A DNA stretch of 64,000 bases from Isoetes taiwanensis (taxonomy: Eukaryota > Streptophyta > Lycopodiopsida > Isoetales > Isoetaceae), in NCBI GenBank assembly GCA_021234155.1, contig JAJEKV010000083.1, positions 4,257,250 through 4,321,249 on the forward strand, written 5' to 3'. A program made the position numbers and the translations under genes. Position 1 is the first letter of the stretch. Every line of letters starts with the position of its first letter. Below the pieces are notes generated by a model. It did not search any database. It saw nothing but the letters and a program-made list of their open reading frames with translations, and was not told the origin of the DNA. Shown here one piece after another: positions 1-13,527 of this stretch.

Positions 1-1061
1 ATGTCGTTATATGTGATAGTCGCTAATTTTACACCTTGTCTCTGTATATTGGAGGAACGGGTCTTACCATAAAGGATTTTAAAGTTTCTCTTCTTTTTGC
101 ATTTATACACTTGTATTAAGAGATTTGCTCAAAAATATATGTATCTTCTTTTCATGGGCACCCAAACTGGTGAATATAAACATTGAGAAATAGCAAGTAC
201 AACATTGTTGGGCTATATATGGTTCGTGTTTATATGGCTTGTGTTTATGTGGTACCAGTCGATATAGAATATCATACTTTCACCTTTTTAATATAAAGAA
301 CTCTTGTGAGCTCATGCATTGTACTTGATCCATGCCGATAGATTAGAATTCTCTGTCACTCATTTACAATTGTATGACGTGACAATTATGGAAATATGAA
401 ATTGTTTGATTTTGTAATGCAATTTCCTAACTTTTCTATGCATATACAACCTCAAATTCATGACATCTCCAAGGCCACAAATAAAGAGCATAATGGCATT
501 ATTTTTGTGTGGTGTTCATGCACATGGTTTGGGGTACAAAAATGATTGGTTGTTGTAACTTCCTATTTTGCAGATTGCAACTGCCTTCACAGTATGGTTG
601 ATTATACTTGACCTTCATAATATAATGTTATAAGAAAAATACATATTGTATTGAAGATGTATTGTCCATTGCCCCATTTTTTTCAGCTTTCCTTGCAAAA
701 TGCAATAAAATTAAGCAAATGCTTGCAAACTGCAATAAAATTAAGCAAATGCGCTGATGTTTTATTGTGTTAGATCAATGCTTACCAAAACTAAAATACG
801 ATTGATTACATCCCAATTGGTTGGGCCTCTATCACATTACATACAAAAGGCATAGATGATATTTGGTCTTTAAGTTGCTTACTAAGATTAGACTATTAAG
901 ATTCTGATGATGCACAACCTAAAATGGTGTTATCCTTTTGCAGCAGGCTCCAATTATAATCCTGAGAGATGCTCCATTTATAATCATGGAACATGCATAG
1001 TATAAGAAGCAACAAATGTAGGCTATCTAAAAAGCATTTCTAGTAGTTACTTTACCATGTG
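1..1061. other. AT-rich sequence without a recognisable gene
   Basis: No open frame of convincing length or recognisable protein on either strand. The only structure I see is the short tandem duplication at 693-752, listed separately. Confidence 0.5.
693..752. repeat. 30-bp tandem duplication
   Basis: Two adjacent 30-bp units (693-722 and 723-752) differ at about one base. Each contains TGCAATAAAATTAAGCAAAT. Confidence 0.85.
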
Positions 1062-1462
1062 AACGTATAACACAAACCATTACATTACACACCTTAAAAT
1101 TAAATTCCCCCTTAAACCCCCTTTTGTTTGGGTGCATATTCACACGGGGGGTGACTCCGGGCATCGAGAGCTGTTGGATAGGCATATTCGCCCTTTATTC
1201 CTTAATCTACACCGTACACAAAGTTCCTCGTTTGTGGGGTATAGATGTCTAGAATTTATTATACTGTATAACAAGATTTACAAAATACTATAAGATTTCA
1301 GGCAATATACTATATGGTGTTGATTTTGTACGTGCAAAACATAATTATGGGGGCTCTCGCTGCCCTCGTCACCCCCCCCCCGTGAATATGCACCCAAACA
1401 AAAGGGGTTTAAGGGGGAATTTAATTTTAAGGTGTGTAATGTAATGGTTTGTGTTATACGTT
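1062..1462. mobile_element. Foldback MITE with about 94-bp terminal inverted repeats
   Basis: The left arm (1062-1155) and right arm (1369-1462) are near-perfect inverted repeats. Both outer ends read AACGTATAACACAAACC towards the centre, and the arms differ mainly in G/C-run length. The 200-bp centre has no coding capacity. I could not find a convincing target duplication at the ends given, so the true ends may lie inside the arms or the duplication has decayed. The shape fits a non-autonomous DNA transposon; the superfamily is undetermined. Confidence 0.75.
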
Positions 1463-4400
1463 AAAATTTTTTTTGCCTCTTCGGGGCCAAAAACAAATAA
1501 CAACATTAATATCTAGCATAATAACAACACATGTGGATGATAAAAAGATAAATTAATACGTGAAGCAACAACAATTGAGCTTTGGAACCATCGTGTTGTA
1601 GTTTGAAGATATAATCTTCAATCGACAAGAAGTATAGAATCTAGAACGCACGTTTAATTGTAAAGAACATGTAAGAGATTCACCTTGAATGAGGCTTCAA
1701 CATTGAAAACCTCATAATGACTCATTCCAAAAGGTTTTGCAGACAAACATGCAGTTTGTATATCACCATATGAGAAACTTCAAAACTTCAAACTGCAATA
1801 CATATTATTATGACTGCCCAGAGAATACACATCATGGTACGAGTTGAATACGCTGCAAATAACTCAAACAAGCTGGGAATGAGTTGAATATGTTGCATAA
1901 GATAACAGGCTGGTCGATTGAAGAAAAATAGAGTGCACTAACATGTACACAGACAATCGAATAAAATACATATTGCAATAATACCAGCTGGCATGAAAGT
2001 GATGATGCTGAATCAACAGATGAAAATGAATCAAAGGCCTTTCAGAGTGCTTCTCTGTTGTCTTGTCGTATCTTGCTTTAACAGAAATGTTCATAACTTC
2101 ACGGCTCCACACTCCACTGTTGGAACTTCTTGAGATCTTCCAGCGTATTATAATCGAAGTCAGCATTAAGGGGTACGAATGAACAGCAGAAGTTGTGGCA
2201 TTCAAAAACATATGAATTACCTCTATCCTTTGACTGGCCAGCAAGATATGGATGTGATTTCTAAATACTGTACTGAAAAATGCTTGAATTTGTTGAGATA
2301 TTTACTTGTATGCAGCCTAATAAGTCTTAAGTATCTGCTTCCACTTTCTACAACAAAAGCTTAAATCCATCTGCTCTTCTGCCTTGGTTCTATGCCCAAA
2401 GATCACACTTATCATCTCCTATTCTGTAATAGATGTAGCAAAGAACTGTAATATAATCACTTTATGTGTTTCTACATATTCAGCTGTGCAAGGGCTTTTA
2501 TGATCACACGTATCATCATCTGCATCTTTCTTGGTATTGTACAAAGCGATTACGAGGTCCCAGCACTGAACAATATTGAATAATCGGGGCTGTTGAAGCC
2601 GCACCTGATGGAAGGGCCTACATTTGTTCAGAAAGTCGTGTGATTGCTTATGGCCCTGACCTTATAGTTGCATGGCTTATGGAACTAGATAAAAATATTA
2701 CTTCCCAGCAATACAGAGCCCTAACGGTTCCAGAGTTAACGTAACAATTGTGGGATGCTAAAAAAATGATGTGTGCAACAGATCCCCGCCATGGCCGATA
2801 CCTAACATGCTCTGATCGGCCATATCCAACAGCCGCCATCGTTTATCTTCCTTCTGGGCTTTTGTGGGTTTGGATAGCATGAAGCATAGGCCGATTTTGC
2901 TGAAGCAAGGCGGAAACAGAGATGCACATGGTAGGAGCGAGCCCGAGGCAAAGCAACGGAAGTGTTTTTATTTCCCTTAGGGTTCACACCGGTTCACCAA
3001 GCATGGCGTAGAGAGATAGTGGGTGAAGCATCGCCAAAGAGCTGGTCGAGAGCTGGTCGTTTCGATGTGAAGACAAAGCAATAAGAAGCAAGCAACATGA
3101 ATAGGAAACGAGAAACAAAAACAGAGTAAAGAAGAAAAAGCAGAGTTAGGTATCCGGCATTTTGATGCGCAATTTTTTTTTCCTCCAAAAAAAAATCATT
3201 GTGCTAAACGAAACTAAAAGATAAAGAATGAAGAGCATAACAAAAGCTATGATCTCATACCGATATGTAGCAACAATGACTTCGCCAGCAAGAGAAATCG
3301 AGAAGACAAGAATCCAGAGGACAAAAGTTTTGGAGTTTAATGCATATATGAATGCAACATTGATAACAACAGCCGTTAGATTGTTTAAGCTAGTCAAAAT
3401 CAACGGTCCAAAAATGACGCACTCTAGAAATACTATTTAGTACGTCCCAACGAATACAACACCAAAATCATAGGAAAACCATGCCAAAAAGCGTATAAAA
3501 CTACAAAAAGAACCCCCTGTTATTATGCTACATATTGAAGATACTCCTTCCTCTTTTTTAATACGTCTAGAGCCATACTTTAAATTCTTTTAAGAAATGC
3601 TGAATATTGAAATAGATACTGCAGATCTGAGCACATGTTGGTTAACATGATGCAAATATACAACACAACTGAAGAGATAAAGGATTTGAAGCATCTACTG
3701 ATCAATCCTTTTGGTCTGCAATTACTCTGCAAAGTTTTTCTATAGGTTTTTCCAATCAAAGTTTAAAAGCATGCATTTGAAGTCTTTAAATACACTTGTG
3801 TTCTTGACAAAGCCTAGACTTTTAGAAAAGCATGGCTGAAGCGTTGCATGTTGCAGAGGCAACATCAAATTGATTTTGGCTGGTGAGCTCCCTCTGTAAG
3901 TGATCCCTGAATGATGGTAATCTCCTGCACCATAAAAGAGGAGAAAATGTAGCTAAGGTCAAGTTTCTCTTTTCTTCATAGTGAGTACAACTTTCTCAAG
4001 ACAGCTAATAACTTGATCTGAATAAGAGACATTCAAAAAATGTGGTAGAAGAAAATATGAACATCTTAGTCAATCCTAAACTCATACAGTTCACCTTCAT
4101 AACCTCTCTTTTAAAAAACAGTCCCAATTTGCAAGCTTTAAAATGTATTTAACTGCAAACAAAAGAACAGAATAAATTCCAACCAAATTGCTAAACAGCT
4201 CCTTCTTTACAATATTTTAGCTCGACCAAACTACAATGCCATCATTAGGCTTTCATATCCTTCTCCTTGTTTAAAGACTTTCTTCATAACCTTCTTGTCA
4301 TCTGTGACTTTTTCAACTACTTTCTAGGATAATAACTCAAGATCTAGTAGCATAGAATGTACATATGCATCAATTTCTATGGCATCTCAAAACTTAAAAA

Positions 4401-4518
4401 TCTGTCTTTGTGAACTACAACAATTCAAATAGATTTACAGATTGTCATATCAGAAGTCCAACTAATTTCATTTATTTGCATACCTTCAGAGGCTGTTTAT
4501 ATGCCATAGACCCAAGCC
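1463..4518. other. Non-coding stretch, no gene seen
   Basis: Open frames are short (under about 130 codons), overlap on both strands and resemble no family I know. No repeat or RNA gene was recognised. It may be old degraded transposon or intronic sequence. Confidence 0.45.
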
Positions 4519-4526
4519 ATATGTAC

Positions 4527-5196
4527 CAGGGATAGGTTCAATACGTTTATGCGTTTTATCACGGAATCGATGAATTGTATGATCTGACATATTTTCCGTA
4601 TAAAGCGTAAAAAATCGGCAAAAAATTCGGCTGTCGGAAGATTTTCGCGTCTGTGAAAACAACGGAAAGCGTCTGTGAAATTTTTTTTCTGTAGCCAAAC
4701 AAGAAACTGTGACGCCAACGAAACAAAAAAAAAAAAATATATATATATTTTTTTTTTTTTTCAGATCTGTGAAACCTTCAGATCTTCGCGTCTTGGAAAG
4801 TATTTTTCGCCAAAAATCTGAAAGAATTCGCCTGTGCCAAATTCAAAATTTTTTTTTTTTTTTTTTTTTTTTTACGGTTTTAAAAAAAAAATTTTTTTTT
4901 TGAATTTTGCGTGCGCGAAAATAACGATGAAGCGTCTGAATTTTTCTGGCGTCTGCGATCTGGAAAGGTTTCGCGTCTGTGAAAAAAAAATTTTTTTTTT
5001 TTTCTGCTGTGGTTTTCAAGTTTCGTCTGACGAAAAAAAATTTTCGGCGTCGCTTTCACGCGAGCTTTTCAGCGTCTGTGAAATTTTTTTTCCGTGGCGA
5101 GGTTTTAATCGTTAAATCACGTATTTTGTTAAAAATACGTATTTTTGACTTTATACGTCAGGAATTTTAATTTTGTACGTATAGAACCTATCCCTG
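4527..5196. mobile_element. Non-autonomous hAT transposon (MITE), 670 bp
   Basis: The left end reads CAGGGATAGGTTCAATACG and the right end is its inverted copy with one change. The element is flanked by a perfect 8-bp direct repeat ATATGTAC (4519-4526 and 5197-5204). An 8-bp duplication with CAGGG termini is the hAT signature. There is no transposase. Several copies of a GCGTCTGTGAAA-like subterminal motif (near 4645, 4670, 4972 and 5073) resemble the short repeats that hAT transposases bind. The interior has long A and T runs. Confidence 0.92.
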
Positions 5197-5204
5197 ATAT
5201 GTAC

Positions 5205-7505
5205 TCGAAACACCTTCCCCTTTTTTTTTATCTAAGATTCAATGCTAGAGGATGATTGAAGGAAAAGGCATCATACATATCTTTTGCACTACTACTCGCC
5301 ATCTTTGATTGCTTGATTCAAACCTTCCTATCAACATTTTACCTCTTGAAAGCTAAAATTTGCCCTTGCTTCCTTTTTTTTTCACCGCACAGCCCCTGTG
5401 TTTCTAAGGTGCTCGATAAGTGCAACCTTTCAACAAAAATTTATGTCTTCGATTGCATTTTTCAAGACACTAGCGCCCATCACCGAAATTCGCCCATTTA
5501 CCTTGCTTAATCTATGAAAAATTCTAAGGATAACTCCGATACTCTCTTTCCTCTATAACCCCAATTCATAGTTCCTATCTCCGTGGAAGACGTAAACTTG
5601 CCAAACAAACACAAACCGCCATAGCTCGCTTTGTGCTTTGAGCCGGAAAGGGGTTGCCGTGAAAAATTCAGAAGCATTGATTTCGAGCAAAAGTGCTGAC
5701 TACCCAAAAAGAGTTTGTTAACTGGCCTGGTGAACAAAAAATTAACTGAAGCAATCTGGATGGAATTCGCAAATAGGGCCGAAAGCCCTGAGTGCCCTTG
5801 TTTTATCTGGCTTTTCCAAACAAACACAGTCGCTATAGCCTTGCTTGTGCTAAGGAAATGTTCATCCTCTCTGTAGCCTAAACACACACTGCCTATTACG
5901 TCTACAAATTTAACTAAGCAACCCATGAAACCCGCAAATTTATCCTTGGTGCAGCTTTGTGCTCTTTAGATTTAGAGTTCAAAGGATTTATACTGATTTT
6001 GTGCTCTCTAGAATTACAGTCAATTCAATTTAACGATGGAAGCGTGCAGGGTTTAACTGGGTCGTCTTTTTTATTCTTGGCCTAACCTCGGCAAAGAAGG
6101 CGTTATTCTGCAACGCTCAAATCGTATGGGTAATTTTACAAATTCTTGTCGACTTGAATTCTTCGCAACATCGGCTGTGAATTGCCTTCTCACAGTTATT
6201 GCCTGTAGGTTACAGGCTCCAGGTTCCCAATTTATGAATTTGCACAGCCTCCAGGTTACAGGCGCACCAGGCAAAAGCATCTGTGCTTGCCTTTGAAAAC
6301 CGAAGCAAAGGCTATATGCCCAAAGCACTCAAAGCAGAGGTCGCCAAATCAGAAAAATACGTAGCTATGGAATAGAACAACCACAAAGAAACTCCAAGCT
6401 CGGCTATAGAAGAGGGCAACCTGCAGATAGGTGGAGGAAACTCTGGCTATGGTCACGGCTCACAACTCTGCACAAAACCGGTCTACATGCCCTTTGCACA
6501 CCGGACTATTAGAGCCGCCCTTTTTCTTGAAGTAGAACTGGGAGTGGTGCCCAAGAATTTACTATAAAAATTTAGTACCCATGATTCTAGGCACTCAGAG
6601 ATTACCACAGGAAAGAACTGCAAAGAAGACTCGGTTTTAGAGGAAGGACATACATGAATCGTTATGCATAGTGCCACTTACGTTGCTTTCAGAAGAAGTT
6701 ACCTTAAGCCATCCTTGCAAAAACAAAGAGAGCGGTGAGGAGAGCAAAAGAATAGAGTGACTGAGAGCAGATCATTAAACTACCATTGGCTGGAGTGGCT
6801 GGAGGAGGTTCGTCCTGGAAACGAAGTCGACTCTAGGGGTGGCCACATGCAATCTTCACGGCCCTCCCCTCCGTATATGAATCTGATACGAGAGGGGATA
6901 CGAGAGAGGGGAAGAGCGGCAGGAACAGCTGCAGAAGAGAGGAAAACAGACGATCAAGACTAAAAATTTTGGGTGTTCCTCTGCCGGATTGGAACTTTAA
7001 AAACTGGCCTCCGACATCAATCGGAGGCCTCCGCCTCCATTTTTCGGCTGAAACTCCTTCCGTTTCAAGATGAAAACTGACATGTGGCCACCCTTTCTGG
7101 CCTCTATAACCTCACTTCGACAAAGGGCAGAAGGGCGAACGGCCCCCTTTTTTTTCCTTCAATGCAGGAAAAATATTCTCGGCCGTTGGATTTCATCGGA
7201 TCATCTCAGCCCTCCAAATTAGGGCGTGGTCCATTACACAACATTATAATATAAGATGTAATAGGTATATTTAAATGGGGGAGGGGGAGGGGGGCGGGCT
7301 AATTAATAGGGCTATTAATGGTGAGGGAATATCCTAGCCCTAAGAGCATCTTTCCCTTTTTGAATACCATTTTATGGTCCCATTCTCCCTAACTCACTCA
7401 AACCTCTTTTTCTTCATCTCTAGCTTAAGCTAATCCATTTTCTTAACCGTAAGATATGGGCCCGAACCAAATGCATAGCTCAAAAATACAGGAGCCCCAG
7501 GCAGA
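5205..7505. other. Non-coding stretch, no gene seen
   Basis: Small overlapping frames only. The frames at 5507-5926 and 6071-6328 (minus) show no recognisable domain. I see no RNA gene or mobile element end. Confidence 0.4.
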
Positions 7506-7510
7506 GGCCT

Positions 7511-7668
7511 TGTAACGTTCCTAACCGACATGCCCTTAACCAACTGGGCAAAACCGTCTAGACATTTATGAGTAGTCGCTTCTACCCATTTATGCCGGTG
7601 TCTCGGGAACGCCCCACAGGCACATTCAAGGTTCGAATACTCAAGTGGTCTACCATGGGCCCGTTATA
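7511..7668 (-). repeat. TRIM 3' LTR
   Basis: A 158-bp terminal repeat. It matches the copies at 7808-7965 and 60091-60248 almost throughout; the final bases here read TATA where the others read TACA. Confidence 0.92.
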
Positions 7669-7807
7669 GTCTCTCCCACTAGAACTATGCTCGTCCTCGA
7701 GCATCCAAGCTATACCATGTCGCAATGATTACCAAGTCTTTGCAAATTACCCATGCATATAGGTACCCATGGAGACTCGAACTCGAGACCTGCTCTGTTG
7801 TACCAAC

Positions 7808-7965
7808 TGTAACATTCCTAACCGACATGCCCTTAACCAACTGGGCAAAACCGTCTAGACATTTATGAGTAGTCGCTTCTACCCATTTATGCCGGTGTCT
7901 CGGGAACGCCCCACATGCACATTCAAGGTTCGAATACTCAAGTGGTCTACCATGGGCCCGTTACA
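7808..7965 (-). repeat. TRIM 5' LTR
   Basis: A 158-bp terminal repeat next to the primer-site-like segment at about 7775-7807. It is followed directly by the GGCCT target duplication. Confidence 0.92.
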
Positions 7966-7970
7966 GGCCT

Positions 7971-8300
7971 TCTATGGCGGAGGCGGTAGCCGGAGAAGGC
8001 AAGAAGATCCCCGAGCACCTCAGGCCCGGAGGGAGAAGGAGGAGCGGAACGAGTCGTCCAGCTCTATGGACGAAACATTCCATACCTCCCACGAGTGGGC
8101 TTCAACAACTTCGTCCGAGGCCACCTGCAGGACGGGCCGCCGGTGGGCTCAAGCATGCCTCACAGCCAAGAGGAGCAGCAGTAGGGGGTGACCAACAGGA
8201 GGAGGAGCAGCGTCAAGAAGAAGTCGGCCCCAGCAAAAAGAAGGGGAAGGACAAGGTAGCAGAATGGCCCACACTGACCCCAATTTTTGGTCCACAGTTG
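7971..8300 (+). other. Possible coding remnant interrupted by the TRIM
   Basis: GC-rich, with long frames in two registers. One (7974-8447) encodes a basic, Gln/Glu-rich stretch with PSKKKGKDK; another gives a hydrophobic-plus-aromatic segment around 8060-8150. No family recognised. Its end shares a 26-bp block with 42610-42635 in opposite orientation, which suggests that both come from one repeat family. Confidence 0.25.
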
Positions 8301-8637
8301 TTTTTAAGTGTTGTTTTATGCCAAAAACAACATCAAAATGGCCCCAAAAGTCCACGTGGCCAATTTATTCGGATTTTGCGCAAAGAGACAGTGGTTTTTG
8401 GCAGAAATTTCCCACGGTGGTCTTCTGGCAGAAAAATCCATGCGTAGAAAAAATTGCAATAGTTTTTGTGAATTTTTGTCAACGTGTACATTTTTCCTTC
8501 GCTATTGTTTTTTGTAAACCATGCCTTGTTTAGCTTTAAAATAACACGCGTAGGTTTTAATTTTACTACACCTGAAAAACTAAATTATAACACTTTGATT
8601 TTTGGGGTTCTTGGCATCACCTTGCAGCAGCAGTCCA

Positions 8638-9040
8638 TGACTGCCGAATGCCACAGGGCTGCCACAAATGCTCATGGATCAACAAAAGAAGATGCGAAGA
8701 AACTCCAAGAACAAGAACAAAGAGAAAGAATAAACAAAACAGAATCATATTGATGCTCCAAAAGGAGGTGCTCCAAAACGTGAGCAAAAGCCTAAACAAT
8801 GAGAGGAAATGCTCTCTCTAAATAGTAGAGTAAAACCCTAACCCTAACTGACATCTCACCTACCACAGATCTAGGCTAAATCTGGGCCATAGATCGTGGG
8901 GTCCAATATGGTAAGTACATGTGGCCTATGCCACCTACCACAGATGTAGGCTAAATCTGGGCCATAGATCCAGTGGTCCAATATGATAAATACATGTGGC
9001 CTATGCCACTTATACATATGTTTAGCCCAAAGGGCTAACA
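8638..9040 (-). mobile_element. Probable copia-type 3' LTR remnant
   Basis: On the minus strand the right edge reads TGTTAGCCCTTTGGGC, directly preceded by a polypurine tract (complement of 9041-9053), as at a 3' LTR. The segment contains a twofold 75-bp tandem repeat. I found no matching 5' LTR in the window, and the low-coordinate edge is a guess from a TG dinucleotide. It could be a solo LTR or a truncated element. Confidence 0.35.
8857..9006. repeat. 75-bp tandem repeat, two units
   Basis: Units 8857-8931 and 8932-9006 share TACCACAGAT, GGCTAAATCTGGGCCATAGA and TACATGTGGCCTATGCCAC. Just upstream (8833-8848) lies AAACCCTAACCCTAAC, a telo-box-like motif. Confidence 0.8.
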
Positions 9041-10731
<1,691 letters not shown>

Positions 10732-12398
10732 TGCAGACGCCTCCAACATACATATCGACCCTCGGTAGATACATACGGGGACTTTCCCCTCCCATGGCAA
10801 CCAACTTGCCATAAGCAGGGCCCTCCGTCTAACTCGGGCCGTCTATAATAAGACGCTCAAGTGAAGGACACAGAGGGGTCATTCGGCCCACGCCTTCAAT
10901 GGGCGCCTACGTCGCGGAAGCGTGAATACAAGGGTTAGCACACAGCATAAATTATATATAAATAACCACCACGAAGGGTGGCACATCCATCCAAATACCA
11001 ACGGCAAAGAATATGCATCTAAACCTAAGAAAACACCCCAAACCCAAGGTTCTACCCGGTTCCACTCCTGAGGGTAACCCGGCGGCTTGGCCTCAAGAGA
11101 TCAGCGGCGGAGGTATAACACCGGGCGTTGGGCATAGAACATCGGCTAGGGTGGTCCACTCCATCCGCCCCTCCCCATTGCACACTTTGCGGATGGGTCA
11201 ATTCACGCCATGGCTTCCCATATAGCCTTCCCGAGACGCGGAGCTCGAGGCATCACCCTCACAGCCTACTCCAGGGTTCATGAAGCCCCACCGATGAGGC
11301 GGTCGGGCGCCCCCTCCGTAATCCACAAGTGGTTCCATGGGTGAGCTAGAGAATACGTCTTTGCATCGGCGACCCCGCATCCGCATCGAACTTACTCACC
11401 CTAAATCTACTCAAAGTGCAAGGTGCCCCATACGGGTCACACCTCTACACCAGTGTGTCGGACCCATACCCACGGCCCTCACGTGGCCCGCTATCGCCTA
11501 GCTCACCCGTAGGAGTCTCGTGAGCCTTTTATGTTCGTGCAAGACCCCACCCCCACTTCACCACTTGTGTTCCTTGTCCGGTGCTAAGCCCGGTACCATA
11601 GCATCTATGACCCGGTGGGCTCTTGTGCACATGCCGCAATTAACGGGATAATATAGGGCTCTATCTAGGAGCATACTACAATAAATGGGCTCAGAGGTCT
11701 CTACCCCCTTAATTACCCCATTTCCGTGGAGTAATACTAGGCCAAGAACCATCAATCCATCCTTTACGAGCAAAAACCGAATCGAATATAAAGAGAACTT
11801 ACCTTTACAATCAAGGGTTAGTTCCTACGAGTAAAACACGGAGAGAAACAGGACCAACAATCCAAACGGTGCCCACCAGGCGCTATCCTAGAATTCACAA
11901 CTACACTAGCCACCCAATTTTTCTTTGGACCCGTTGTCATTGGGGATTTCCATCTTCTTGGTCTTGGTGTTCAGCTCATGTCAGAAGGGTGGCGTCCAAC
12001 TGCTCAAGGTGGCGCTCAGCTCTGGTCACAAGGGTGGCGCCCAACTGCTCAAGGTGGCGCTCAGCTCTGGTCACAAGGGTGGCGCTCCACCGCTCAAGGT
12101 GAGTTGTGGCTGATAAGGGGGTGGTGATCCACCTTATTGATCCCAATTAGCATTACCATGTTAGCCAATCGAGGGTGGCCACGTGGCGCCTTCCCAAACC
12201 ATAATTAACTTAATTATGGCCTTTTAAATATTAGTTCCTTAGTTACAGGTTATTATCCTTAATAATTAAATTAGCATAGCTAATTTAATCCCTTTTAAGT
12301 CAACCCCCTAGGTTCCCATACCCCATGGTGGCGTATCTATACTCGGTGATGTGTCAAGGTATTTATACTTATACCGTATAAATACTTGGAACGTCACA
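10732..12398 (-). repeat. Gypsy 3' LTR (1667 bp)
   Basis: Starts TGCAGACGCC and ends GAACGTCACA on the plus strand. It matches the split copy at 27504-27742 / 39215-40623 over its whole length. It holds a 45-bp tandem repeat and a 10-bp inverted repeat near its right edge (12359-12385). Confidence 0.92.
11971..12105. repeat. 45-bp tandem repeat, three units, inside the LTR
   Basis: Units start at 11971, 12016 and 12061 with TCAGCTC..GGTCACAAGGGTGGCG and end with CTCAAGGTGGCGC. A diverged array lies at the matching place in the other LTR (about 40214-40345). Confidence 0.85.
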
Positions 12399-12411
12399 TT
12401 CTCCCCACCTT
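12399..12411 (-). promoter_or_regulatory. Gypsy polypurine tract
   Basis: The minus strand reads AAGGTGGGGAGAA immediately before the LTR start TGTGACGTTCC. This is the expected position and composition for priming plus-strand DNA synthesis. Confidence 0.85.
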
Positions 12412-12983
12412 AGAATTAATGCTGTCCTCAGCATTGGGGTTAGATAGAGATATAGTAAATGACACTTTGAAGGAAGGGAATTCCTTATTTCAGAAGGTAA
12501 TATATTAAAACTTCAAAGTTTGGAACAATGTAAGCACCAAAGTGCAGTTCACATGATTATCATAAGCAACAAGTTCAAGGACCGAAGTCCAATATCAAAT
12601 AGTAGCGTATCAATAAGGAACTATATGTAAACACCATTAAAACGGAAAAAAAGTCGGGTCATCAGCAACCCCCTATACATGGGCAGGTCACGTACTGCTC
12701 ACTGGCCTGCACATGTCAATATATCAGTTTTCATAGATAAAAATAATTAGATTGTGGTTGAAGGGTCCACCCCCTAGAAGAAATGAAAGTAAATTTATCT
12801 ACAAGGAACCTATTATGCCTATGGTTTGCAATTCATTGCGGCGTAAGGAAGTTCATGCTTTACAAGCAGTTCGTGGTCGTGTCCACATTGACAGTACACC
12901 ACGTCCTAAGGAACACGAAGGTGATCCCATCATCGGTAAATGTTGTTAATTACGATGCATCTACCCCTCTACTGATTCTCGGC
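12412..12983. other. Gypsy 3' untranslated interior
   Basis: This links the chromodomain frame, cut at the copia insertion, to the polypurine tract. The gypsy reading frame resumes left of the copia target duplication and stops within a few codons. The rest shows no coding. Confidence 0.6.
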
Positions 12984-12988
12984 GAATC

Positions 12989-13331
12989 TGTCAAGGTTGC
13001 ACCAAGAAAGGGAGAGAAGGGAATGCACACCAATATCCGAGAGCGCAAGCTCCCAAAACAAAGGCAAATCGGAATTGTATTAATCGTAAGTATGAATACA
13101 AGATATAAAAAGGGGCAGTAGATAATAACTGCTCCCGTTACCAACCACATATAATTATGCCGTAACTAATTAAGGCAAGTCGGTGCCGTAGCTAATTAAG
13201 GCAAGTGGGTGGGCTGGTGTAGGTGCTGATGAAGTCTTGATTCAAGACATAGTCGACACCTCTCGTCTTGAAGTCTTTGTCGATCTTTGTCAAGCGACAA
13301 GATGGTGATCTCGATATCATATATCTCGACA
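12989..13331 (-). repeat. Copia 3' LTR
   Basis: 343 bp with TGTC..GACA ends. A purine-rich AAGGAGAAG on the minus strand just inside (about 13332-13341) is the likely polypurine tract. Confidence 0.94.
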
Positions 13332-13527
13332 CTTCTCCTTGATGAGAGGTCACCATCTCCATGCTCAACCTCCTCCTCCTTGAGATGAGATCCGAATCTA
13401 TCAAGACCAATACCAAGTCGATGTCGCTCAAAGAGCTCACGAGCCAAAGGCTTAGTCAAGAGATCTGGCAGTATTGTCCCGTGTAGGAATATGCTCAATC
13501 GAACACCTTATCAGCCCACAAGGTCCC

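Larger units (their letters stand above)
7511..7965 (-). mobile_element. Complete TRIM retrotransposon (455 bp)
   Basis: Two direct 158-bp terminal repeats (7511-7668 and 7808-7965) bound a 139-bp interior and are flanked by a perfect 5-bp duplication GGCCT (7506-7510 and 7966-7970). The repeats start TGTAAC and end GTTACA (the left copy GTTATA). Read on the minus strand, the interior starts with a primer-site-like segment containing TGGTA, CAGAGC and AGGT in iMet order with a small insertion. It ends with a purine tract (GTGGGAGAGAC) before the 3' LTR. There is no coding capacity, as expected for a TRIM. Transcription and movement would depend on enzymes supplied by another element. Confidence 0.92.

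Noticed and set aside
1864..2244. 126-codon minus-strand frame
   Set aside because: No family features, no splice or promoter context, and overlapping frames on both strands; treated as non-coding.
5507..5926. 139-codon minus-strand frame
   Set aside because: No recognisable motif, and the internal repeat of its two halves at DNA level is weak; not supported as a gene.
7666..7860. tRNA gene or tRNA-derived SINE (A/B-box-like matches on the minus strand)
   Set aside because: The B-box-like GGTCTCGAGTTCG lies in the extended primer site of a clearly bounded TRIM and no cloverleaf can be drawn; LTR pair plus target duplication explain the structure.
8833..8848. Telomeric repeat tract
   Set aside because: Only about two AAACCCT units; more likely a telo-box motif in an LTR or promoter than a telomere remnant.
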